From: JAFGVL01 sp031553685
GTDB taxonomy: Bacteria > Bacteroidota > Bacteroidia > Bacteroidales > Paludibacteraceae
Assembly: GCA_031553685.1 (NCBI GenBank)
Contig: JAVBLE010000071.1
Span: 1-21,831, forward strand
Direction of reading: 5' to 3'
Length of the DNA: 21,831 nucleotides
Below the pieces are notes generated by a model that searched no databases, was not told where the DNA came from, and saw nothing but the letters and a program-made list of their open reading frames with translations. How positions within the stretch are numbered: position 1 is the first letter of the stretch; each line of letters starts with the position of its first letter. Shown here piece after piece: positions 6,106 to 13,365 of the stretch. The position numbers and the translations under genes are program-made.

Positions 6106-7143
6106 ATGTTGCTTTCCGTCATCATTGTCAATTATAATGTAAAATACTATGTGGAGCAGTGCCTGAATTCGGTATTGGCTTCGAGCATTATTTCCGATAC
6201 CGAAGTAATTGTACTTGACAATCAATCGACCGACGGATCTCTGGAATATCTTATTCCTAAATTTCCTACAGTACAATTTATTGATAATAAAGCCAATCTG
6301 GGTTTCTCCAAAGCCAATAATATCGGTATCAAAACAGCCAAAGGAAAATATATTTTACTGCTAAATCCAGACACGGTTATTGGCGAAAAAACGCTCGAAA
6401 ACACCTGCCGTTTTATGGACGAGCACGCTGACACAGGAGCATTGGGCGTAAAAATGATTGACGGTACCGGTCGTTTCCTGCCTGAGTCAAAACGCAGTTT
6501 CCCTACGCCTTGGGTATCGTTTTGTAAAATAGCAGGATTAAATAGTCTATTTTCCAAAACAAAACTGTTTGGGCGTTATCATCTTCGTTATTTGGATGAA
6601 AATCTAACACATCCGGTCGATGTGTTAGCTGGAGCTTTTATGCTTTTGCGCAGGGAAGCACTTGATAAAGTGGGGTTGCTCGACGAGGACTTTTTTATGT
6701 ACGGTGAAGATATTGACCTGTCTTACCGGATGAAAAACGGCGGATATAATAATTATTATTTTCCCGAAAAAATATTGCATTACAAAGGCGAAAGCACACA
6801 TGCAAACGATTTTCGTTATATACGGATTTTCTATGGCGCCATGCTTATTTTCTACCGCAAGCATTTTCCGCTTTATAGCCGCTTTTATTCTATATTCGTC
6901 AAGTTAGGAATTGTGTTTAGCGCCATGCTTGCACTGACCGGAAAGGTTTTGCTTAAAATATATAAACCTGTACTAAAAGTGTTTATAAAGACCAATTACA
7001 TTGATTTTAATACCGGCATGCAATCTTACCGAGACATTATTGAGCAAATGGATAAATTACACAACAAACATACTTGTTTCCGGATATATAATCCACTAAC
7101 GGGATATGTTATCAGTTCTAAATGTGTCGAAAAGAAATCATGA
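6106..7143 (+). CDS. Family 2 glycosyltransferase
   Basis: The 345-residue protein has a GT-A fold GT2 domain of the WcaA / rhamnosyltransferase-like type: SVIIVNYNV at 4-12, VIVLDNQSTDGS at 34-45, NKANLGFSKANNIG at 61-74, the metal-binding acidic motif NPDT at 87-90, and GAFMLLRREALDKVGLLDE with FMYGEDIDLSYR ending near 208. A hydrophobic stretch near residues 260-285 (IFVKLGIVFSAMLALTG) may anchor it to the inner membrane. Such enzymes add sugars to O-antigen, capsule or cell-surface glycans; donor and acceptor cannot be told from sequence. The stop TGA overlaps the start of the acetyltransferase gene (ATGA), implying translational coupling. Confidence 0.9.
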   Translation: MLLSVIIVNYNVKYYVEQCLNSVLASSIISDTEVIVLDNQSTDGSLEYLIPKFPTVQFIDNKANLGFSKANNIGIKTAKGKYILLLNPDTVIGEKTLENTCRFMDEHADTGALGVKMIDGTGRFLPESKRSFPTPWVSFCKIAGLNSLFSKTKLFGRYHLRYLDENLTHPVDVLAGAFMLLRREALDKVGLLDEDFFMYGEDIDLSYRMKNGGYNNYYFPEKILHYKGESTHANDFRYIRIFYGAMLIFYRKHFPLYSRFYSIFVKLGIVFSAMLALTGKVLLKIYKPVLKVFIKTNYIDFNTGMQSYRDIIEQMDKLHNKHTCFRIYNPLTGYVISSKCVEKKS

Positions 7144-7667
7144 AAAACTTGCTGGAAAATAACCGGATTGTACTTCGCGCTGTCGAACCCGAAGACCTAC
7201 CCCTACTCTACCGTTGGGAAAACAACGCCGAATGGTGGGAACATGGCAACATGGTAAACCCATTCTCGAAGTATATCTTGCGGCAATATATCGAAAATTC
7301 AGGTCAATCGATTTACGAAAGCAAGCAATTACGATTGATGATTATGTTTAAAGAAACCTGCGAAACCGTTGGTATGATTGATTTGTTCGACTTCGACCCG
7401 CATCATAATCGTGTTGGTGTTGGTGTTTTAATAGATAAAGAGCATCAGAAAAAACAATTAGCAAATGATGCTTTTGAATTGCTATTGGCATATTGTTTTG
7501 ATTTCTTGGCAGTTCGCACTGTGTTTGCCAATGTACCTGTAAGTAACGAACCAAGCCTGAAAATGCTTACCAAACTTGGTTTTGTTCAAACCGGATTACT
7601 GAAAGACTGGGTCCGGAAAGAGGATAAATATATGGATGTGGCGGTAATGCAGAAATTTAAAGACTAA
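7140..7667 (+). CDS. GNAT-family N-acetyltransferase (RimJ/RimL type)
   Basis: The 175-residue protein is a GCN5-related acetyltransferase. It shows IVLRAVEPEDLPLLYRWENN at the N-terminus, the beta4 strand VGVGVLIDKEHQ, and the C-terminal VSNEPSLKMLTKLGFVQTGL typical of RimJ/RimL/SpeG relatives. The acetyl-CoA pyrophosphate loop, usually Q/R-x-x-G-x-G/A, reads QKKQLA, so the first Gly is replaced by Gln. I chose ATG at 7140, which overlaps the upstream glycosyltransferase stop as ATGA; an earlier in-frame start at 7122 would give a longer overlap and no family match. It could acetylate an amino sugar made or used by the partner glycosyltransferase, but that is inference from the operon only. 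Confidence 0.85.
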   Translation: MKNLLENNRIVLRAVEPEDLPLLYRWENNAEWWEHGNMVNPFSKYILRQYIENSGQSIYESKQLRLMIMFKETCETVGMIDLFDFDPHHNRVGVGVLIDKEHQKKQLANDAFELLLAYCFDFLAVRTVFANVPVSNEPSLKMLTKLGFVQTGLLKDWVRKEDKYMDVAVMQKFKD

Positions 7668-7709
7668 AAAGATAAAGCACTATTTTTTGTATCATTACAT
7701 ACATCAAAT

Positions 7710-7745
7710 AAAAAACGGAAAGACTTAATTGCCTTTCCGTTTTTT
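7710..7745. terminator. Bidirectional terminator, module 1 boundary
   Basis: AAAAAACGGAAAG (7710-7722) pairs with CTTTCCGTTTTTT (7733-7745), a perfect 13-bp stem with a 10-nt loop. It ends the acetyltransferase transcript on the plus strand and the DUF5689 gene on the minus strand. The identical stem sequence recurs at 13312-13344, after the second DUF5689 gene. Confidence 0.9.
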
Positions 7746-7769
7746 GTTTTTGCATTTATTTTGAAACAA

Positions 7770-9497
7770 TTATTTTACATCATTCAAGTTACGGATAATT
7801 AATTGATAGCTTGAATTAAATTTACTTGCAATTCCGGTTAAAGTTGCTTCACTTGTAGGAACCGGAGTGTTTTTAAAGGTAGCATACTGAGCTACAAATC
7901 CAATCAAGTCACTACCATCTTTTGCTATTGTATTATTTTGATTTGCAGCTCCTCCCCAATTCCCATTTGGAGATGATACGGTGCCTTGTATTGTTACTAC
8001 AGTAGATTCATAATTTTTACTTGCAAAATTTGCTTTAATATCTGCAATTGTAGTAACACGAGGAGTAATTGTGGCTGTTCCTGTCTTTTGAATTGCTGCT
8101 AAAGGAACATTTTCAAGTTGAAGAGCACCAGCATACGCAGTTAAAGTTGCCCCTGTAAGTAAAATTTCTATTTTATCGTTCATTTTAAACGGATGTTGAG
8201 ATTCCACAATCCGAATTGCGATTCCGGTAGAATTATCAACTGCTGCGATTGTGAAATTTTTTAAAGAAGTACTGTTTCCTCCTTCCTTATCCGAAATTAC
8301 AACTCCAACTATTCTATTCGTAATGCTGATAATTTGAGGTGTTCCTGTGTACATAGCTCTAAGGGAAGCTATTGATATTTCCGGACCAGATACAACTAAT
8401 GGTAATATTTTAGTAACACTTAAACCATTATTAGTCGCCGTAATTTCAACATTTGAAGTACCTACCGCATCGGGAGTTCCGCTTACGGTTGCAGTACCGT
8501 TATGATTATCAGTAAGAGTTGCCCATGAAGGTAAGCCTTTTGCCGAAATTGTAGTTTCTGCAGTAGCTGGAGTGGCGGTTATTGTATATTCATATTTCAC
8601 ACCAATAGTGGCTGTTGCAAATGATGGGGAGGTAATTAAAACATTATATACAAAAGGTGGCGAAGGAATATCTTCAATCGACCGGAATGCAACCTGATAT
8701 GCTCTTGAATAGAATGATAATATACAAATAATATCACCAGTCCCCGAAGGTAATCTTGTACTGTAGAAATTTGAATATCCACTATTAATCGATACAATAG
8801 TATCGCCTGTAGATTTAAACCCTACAGGCACCTGTACATTATTTTGTTGATAATCGGCAAATGTCTTAGCTCCGGCATCAAAAAAAGAAACATTTTTTAA
8901 TTTTACCAAAGTACCTATTTTAGGGTCTGATGCACCTATATTTAAATCAGCTAAAGAATTAATTTCTTTGGGATTAGGCACATTACCACCTTCTGATACA
9001 TATTTTGGATTTGGTAATCCTTCAAGGAACAAGTGATCTGAAAAATATCCTGAAGGAATACCTGAAATATTGGTTCCGCGCTGAGTTGAATATCCTAATT
9101 GCACAACACCTCCATATTTGCCTAAATATAATCCATCACATTTTACATATAAAATTTGGCCTACTTGATAGTTTGTATATAAATTATATCTGTCAAGCTG
9201 TATTTGCATACCTCCGGAAGCATCTTGTATATAAATTGATTTAAAAATGTTACCCGAAATATCATTTGCTACAACTACCCCTTTGACTATAACGGAACTT
9301 CCGTCAGCTCTGGGCGTTATTCTCAAGGTGTCTGTGGTCAACATTGCTCTTAGTTGTGCTAAAGTTGTATTAGCTTGTGGTCCTGTATAATCAGGAGTTG
9401 TAAATTCGGGTTTATCAAATTCGTGATCTATACACGACGAGGTTAGTAATGCCACTAACGCTACTATTACCAAACGAAATTTATTTATTGTTTTCAT
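7770..9497 (-). CDS. DUF5689-domain lipoprotein, module copy 1
   Basis: A 575-residue exported lipoprotein. The signal peptide MKTINKFRLVIVALVALLTS leads to the lipobox Cys22 (TSSC), followed by acidic residues (IDHEFD) compatible with surface export. Residues about 45-280 are a DUF5689 domain (LRAMLTTDTLRI, VIVKGVVVANDISGNIF, YIQDASGGMQI, YVKCDGLYLGKYGG). Residues about 283-371 form an Ig-like putative domain (YEYTITATPA, GLPSWATL, GTATVSGTP). Residues about 374-575 are a second OB-fold/DUF5689-like unit (ASLRAMYTGTPQI, RIVGVVISDKEGG, FTIAAVDNSTGIAIRI). It lies 30 bp downstream of the receptor gene on the same strand, so the two are probably co-transcribed. By analogy with SusC/SusD it may capture ligand for the receptor; no SusD homolog is present. 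No enzymatic residues are recognised. Confidence 0.85.
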   Translation of the reverse strand: MKTINKFRLVIVALVALLTSSCIDHEFDKPEFTTPDYTGPQANTTLAQLRAMLTTDTLRITPRADGSSVIVKGVVVANDISGNIFKSIYIQDASGGMQIQLDRYNLYTNYQVGQILYVKCDGLYLGKYGGVVQLGYSTQRGTNISGIPSGYFSDHLFLEGLPNPKYVSEGGNVPNPKEINSLADLNIGASDPKIGTLVKLKNVSFFDAGAKTFADYQQNNVQVPVGFKSTGDTIVSINSGYSNFYSTRLPSGTGDIICILSFYSRAYQVAFRSIEDIPSPPFVYNVLITSPSFATATIGVKYEYTITATPATAETTISAKGLPSWATLTDNHNGTATVSGTPDAVGTSNVEITATNNGLSVTKILPLVVSGPEISIASLRAMYTGTPQIISITNRIVGVVISDKEGGNSTSLKNFTIAAVDNSTGIAIRIVESQHPFKMNDKIEILLTGATLTAYAGALQLENVPLAAIQKTGTATITPRVTTIADIKANFASKNYESTVVTIQGTVSSPNGNWGGAANQNNTIAKDGSDLIGFVAQYATFKNTPVPTSEATLTGIASKFNSSYQLIIRNLNDVK

Positions 9498-9527
9498 ATT
9501 TGAGAATTTTTATTGTTTGTATTTTTA

Positions 9528-12056
9528 TTAAAATCTAAATCCTAAGCTTATCATATAAGTTCGACCAAAGCCATAAAAGTGTTTATTGGGGAATTTGCCT
9601 ATAGCATGCCCATCCTGATCAAAGCGGGATTGCTCATAACCTCCGGTTTGAATATCTTTATTATCCAAAACATTGGCTACACTTGCATTAATATTGAAAT
9701 GATATTTACGGGCAATTACAAACGATTTTCCAACAGCGAGATCAAATGTGAATCCGCCATCCATTTCTTCTTGTTCTGTTATATCATTAACTAACTGCTC
9801 CGGCATACCATAATATACTGCTTCAGTACTTCTTCTATCCGGGAAGAAATCTAAATATGACATAGAACAATAGTTTCCGACAATATCAACATACCATGAG
9901 TGGGGTAAAGATAATTTAATAGCTGCACTGGTTGCAATTTGTGGCATATTTGGAGTATAAAAATCTTTTATAAAAATAGTCATTGTAGTATCTGGGTGCG
10001 AACCGTTTTCATAACTTCTAATAGCTGTTGGACGAGATGTGTATAAATATTGACCTAAAGCAACACCTCCCTCAAAAGCAACCATTGGATGTATTTTTAC
10101 ATTTACTCCGGCTTCAATGCCCCTATGTGTACGATCGATACCTACCATTACTTCATTCACATAAGTACGGTCTACATCGCTATAGTAGCTATTAAGTTCT
10201 GTTTGATCGTTGAAGAAAGTATTGAATACGGTTAAACGGGCAGAAACCATCTTTGCCCTAAGATAATAGTTCAAATCAAATGAAGCTATTTTTTCACTTG
10301 TCATATTTGGAACTGCATTATCTTTGACACGAGGAGACAGATATGAATTGCGGGCATAAGGAGCATTTGTCATGTATCCGGCATTCAAACTGAAAATATG
10401 ACGACCGGTTAGTTTGTAAGTAACATTTCCTTTCGCTCCGAAATCAAGAAAGTTGTGATCATCACTTTTGCCAAATGAGTTTTCGGGCGCACGACCGTTT
10501 TTCATCAAACCTTCACGAAAAAATTGTGTTCCGGCAATATTTCCAGCCAAAGAGAAATCGAACTTCCGGTAATTTAAATCAGCTTTTCCCCAAGCATTGG
10601 CTTTATATACATATATATTATAATTGTATCCAAATATGTCACCAACACCCACTACTTTATCCGGATTATTTAAATCATTTTGCATCATGCCCGGATTATC
10701 TGGAAAATCGCGTTCAGCAAATTGATCTACATCAATCCAGTATGTACCACCTAACAAATCTTCTATTTTCTTGTAGTGCATACCTTTTGTTCCGGAAAGT
10801 TGAATGCCACCGATCAATTTCATTTTTTCACTTACTTTATGATCAGCAACAGAATTTAAAGTAACTGTTAATTGGTCGTCATGCCTATCTTCAAGGATGT
10901 AAGATGAACGCCCACTCATAGACATTTGGTTGATTTGATAAAGATTATCCCAATTAACCTGACGCGTATTGACATCTGTGCGCCATGAGTTAGCAAGGTA
11001 TTCTGCATAAGCAGGATCATCCACAATATAATAACTTGGCAAATATCGATAATAATCCGGACGAGGATCCATGGCATTATACCAATTTAATGCTGTACGA
11101 CCGGCATTGCTGTATTTTGCACCTAAGGCTGTGGTTATATTTGTTTTCTCATTAATTTTTGTTTTGTAATTAATGATTAATATAGGTTCTTGCGTTTTTA
11201 TCATCCGTGAATTACGAACTTCTCCGTTTTGATAACCCCAGTATGCATTGTAATAGTTAGTTCCGGCTAGATTGTATGCCTCATCGGTCGAAGCTGCCTG
11301 TTGACCACGCAAGGTGGGTGCAAACATGGCTGTGATAGACAGTCGTTGGCGTTCGTTAAACCGCTTTTCGGCTGAAAGAGCAATACCCCAAGCGTCATAA
11401 GAAATACCATCAACATAAGTGATTTTTTCAAAACTTGTTCTGCCCGAAGCTGTTGCGGCAAAAGCCCAACCGTTTTTCAACAAGCCACTTCCGTAGCTTG
11501 CCATTAATCGACCGCTATACGAGCGGTTTGAACCTAACAAGCCAATTTTAATTCCTTTTCGGTAGCTTGAAGCATCTGTAATAATGTTATCAATCCCACC
11601 AATATTCCCAAACGAAACGCTCGAAGAACTCAAACCGATGGTTGATTCGACATTCCGGGTTGCATCATTCAATCCTCCGATAAGCCCATACGAAAACCGT
11701 CCGCCTTCGGGGTCGTTAAACAGTGCTCCGTTGATGTACACTTGGCTGTATTCTCCGGTATATCCGCGTTCGTTAAAACGGAATGGACTCAGATTATACG
11801 CCGTAGCCGAAGTAAATGGATCTCTTCCCGAACTAAGCAACCCCGATATGTTTTGCGAGGAACTTTCGTCCTGGTCATCCACTTGGTCTTCGGAAAGCAT
11901 AATCACAGCATCTCTTTGCTGGCTTGGGTCTCCCAGTGGCACTTTTGTACTATCGGAAGGCAAACCGTTTGTTTGGTTGTTTTGCGCCATCGCTCCTCCG
12001 GCAAAAGCAAAACTAATCAAACATCCTACCAAATAATTTGTAATGTTTTTTTTCAT
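9528..12056 (-). CDS. TonB-dependent outer membrane receptor, module copy 1
   Basis: The 842-residue protein has a signal peptide (cleavage likely after GGAMA, residue 24), then a short acidic linker (VIMLSEDQVDDQDESS), a plug domain (about 65-175; ISGLLSSGRDPF, FRFNERGYTGEYSQVYING, GGLNDATRNVESTIGL, GNIGGIDNI) and a beta-barrel ending in the aromatic signature GRTYMISLGFRF with a terminal Phe. It lacks the N-terminal carboxypeptidase-regulatory-like domain seen in most SusC-type receptors. It would import a ligand across the outer membrane using TonB energy. It is first in the operon with the DUF5689 lipoprotein and divergent from the secreted nuclease gene, which suggests uptake of nucleic acid breakdown products or phosphate-containing compounds. 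The substrate is inferred. Confidence 0.9.
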   Translation of the reverse strand: MKKNITNYLVGCLISFAFAGGAMAQNNQTNGLPSDSTKVPLGDPSQQRDAVIMLSEDQVDDQDESSSQNISGLLSSGRDPFTSATAYNLSPFRFNERGYTGEYSQVYINGALFNDPEGGRFSYGLIGGLNDATRNVESTIGLSSSSVSFGNIGGIDNIITDASSYRKGIKIGLLGSNRSYSGRLMASYGSGLLKNGWAFAATASGRTSFEKITYVDGISYDAWGIALSAEKRFNERQRLSITAMFAPTLRGQQAASTDEAYNLAGTNYYNAYWGYQNGEVRNSRMIKTQEPILIINYKTKINEKTNITTALGAKYSNAGRTALNWYNAMDPRPDYYRYLPSYYIVDDPAYAEYLANSWRTDVNTRQVNWDNLYQINQMSMSGRSSYILEDRHDDQLTVTLNSVADHKVSEKMKLIGGIQLSGTKGMHYKKIEDLLGGTYWIDVDQFAERDFPDNPGMMQNDLNNPDKVVGVGDIFGYNYNIYVYKANAWGKADLNYRKFDFSLAGNIAGTQFFREGLMKNGRAPENSFGKSDDHNFLDFGAKGNVTYKLTGRHIFSLNAGYMTNAPYARNSYLSPRVKDNAVPNMTSEKIASFDLNYYLRAKMVSARLTVFNTFFNDQTELNSYYSDVDRTYVNEVMVGIDRTHRGIEAGVNVKIHPMVAFEGGVALGQYLYTSRPTAIRSYENGSHPDTTMTIFIKDFYTPNMPQIATSAAIKLSLPHSWYVDIVGNYCSMSYLDFFPDRRSTEAVYYGMPEQLVNDITEQEEMDGGFTFDLAVGKSFVIARKYHFNINASVANVLDNKDIQTGGYEQSRFDQDGHAIGKFPNKHFYGFGRTYMISLGFRF

Positions 12057-12143
12057 ATCATACTTGTTTTAATTAAATATGTTTGAAATATAAAGAAAAA
12101 TAATAATTCCCATTAAAAACCCTTTACAATTCAACATTTTTTA

Positions 12144-12211
12144 AGTACAATGTTAGTAATTTTTTATTAGAAAATACTATTGTTTTTTAGAAAATTATTG
12201 TGAACTTTGTT
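12144..12211. promoter_or_regulatory. Divergent regulatory core, module copy 1
   Basis: The 182-bp gap between the receptor and nuclease genes holds a block from AGTACAAT to TGAACTTTGTT that recurs at 17765-17833. For the nuclease strand, ATTG (12179-12182) and GAACTTTG (12202-12209) are 19 bp apart, approximating the -33/-7 promoter; the -7 box lacks the leading TA. On the receptor strand TAACATTG (complement of 12148-12155) is a one-mismatch -7 candidate. Shared control of the divergent genes is inferred from conservation of the block. Confidence 0.5.
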
Positions 12212-12238
12212 TTTTAACCACTCTAAATTTTTAAGTCT

Positions 12239-13282
12239 ATGAATAAAAAGGCATTAATGCTTGCGGTTAGTTTGTTTTTTTTATTAACAACCGCTTTTTC
12301 ACAAGAAAAGAAAGCATATAAAATCAGTTGTATTGCGTTTTACAACTTAGAAAATTTGTTCGACACCATCAATCAACCCAATGTGTTTGATGAGGAGTTT
12401 ACCCCAACCGGCTCTTCGCAATGGGGTACTATGAAATATACCAACAAACTGCACAACATGGCGTATGCTATTTCGCAAATTGGCAGTGATTATGTGCCTA
12501 ACGGACCATCCATACTTGGTGTATCCGAAATTGAAAACAAGCAAGTGTTGAAAGATTTAATTGCCCAGCCTGAGCTGAAAAACTCCAATTATGGCATTGT
12601 CCATTATGATTCGCCTGACCGGCGCGGCGTTGATGTAGGTTTATTGTACAAGAAAGATCATTTTACGGTAACCGGCAGTAAATCGTATCGTCTGGTTACG
12701 CCCAATGATACAAATTTCCGCACACGCGATCAATTGCTGGTGGAAGGATTGTTGGATGGCGACAAAATGTATGTGATAGTAAACCACTGGCCTTCGCGTT
12801 CGGGTGGCGAAGCCCGGTCGCGCCCCAAAAGAATTGAGGCGGCTGAACTTTCGCGACATATAACCGATTCGTTATTAAAGCTGGATAAAAATGCACGCAT
12901 TATTATTATGGGCGACTTGAACGATGACCCAACTGACGAAAGTTGCTACAAAACACTGAATGTGGGCAAGGATAAAAAGAAATTAAATGAAGGTCAATTG
13001 TACAACCCGATGATTGATCTTTTCAACAAAGGAATAGGTTCGTTGGCGTATAATGACAAATGGAATTTGTTCGACCAGATTATTATCAGTCAGGGATGGC
13101 TTGGCGAAAGGGGACCAGCTTACACTCAATGGAAAACCGAAGTGTTCAACCGCGATTTCCTTATCCAACAAGAGGGACGATACAAGGGTTACCCACTCCG
13201 TACGCATGCCGGCGGGGCTTGGCTGAATGGTTACAGCGACCACTTCCCGGTGATGATGTATGTGATAAAAGAGGCTAAATAA
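12239..13282 (+). CDS. Secreted endonuclease/exonuclease/phosphatase (DNase I-like), module copy 1
   Basis: The 347-residue protein has a signal peptide (MNKKALMLAVSLFFLLTTAFS) and an EEP fold with all motifs of the DNase I superfamily: Asn36 in FYNLENLFD, metal-binding Glu97 in GVSEIEN, the SPDRRGVDVGLLY segment at 125-137, catalytic His183 in VNHWPSR, Asp226 and Asn228 in MGDLNDDP, and Asp334-His335 in SDHFPV. The loop after VNHWPSR reads SGGEARSRPKR, rich in Arg and suited to phosphate contacts. Relatives are extracellular or periplasmic nucleases or phosphodiesterases that hydrolyse phosphodiester bonds with Mg2+; the exact substrate is unknown. Transcribed divergently from the receptor and DUF5689 genes, it probably makes the products that system imports. 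Confidence 0.9.
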   Translation: MNKKALMLAVSLFFLLTTAFSQEKKAYKISCIAFYNLENLFDTINQPNVFDEEFTPTGSSQWGTMKYTNKLHNMAYAISQIGSDYVPNGPSILGVSEIENKQVLKDLIAQPELKNSNYGIVHYDSPDRRGVDVGLLYKKDHFTVTGSKSYRLVTPNDTNFRTRDQLLVEGLLDGDKMYVIVNHWPSRSGGEARSRPKRIEAAELSRHITDSLLKLDKNARIIIMGDLNDDPTDESCYKTLNVGKDKKKLNEGQLYNPMIDLFNKGIGSLAYNDKWNLFDQIIISQGWLGERGPAYTQWKTEVFNRDFLIQQEGRYKGYPLRTHAGGAWLNGYSDHFPVMMYVIKEAK

Positions 13283-13311
13283 ATTATTTTTAGTTTATCG
13301 GATGAAAATAA

Positions 13312-13344
13312 AAAAAACGGAAAGAAAAACTCTTTCCGTTTTTT
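13312..13344. terminator. Bidirectional terminator between modules 1 and 2
   Basis: AAAAAACGGAAAG (13312-13324) pairs with CTTTCCGTTTTTT (13332-13344) around a 7-nt loop. It serves nuclease copy 1 on the plus strand and DUF5689 copy 2 on the minus strand. The stem is identical to that at 7710-7745; only the loop differs, so the hairpin was part of the duplicated unit. Confidence 0.92.
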
Positions 13345-13365
13345 ATTAATTTTATATTAACCGGA

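Noticed and set aside
7770..12056. Polysaccharide utilization locus (SusC/SusD)
   Set aside because: No SusD protein or glycoside hydrolase or lyase is present; the partners are a DUF5689 lipoprotein and a phosphodiesterase-fold nuclease.
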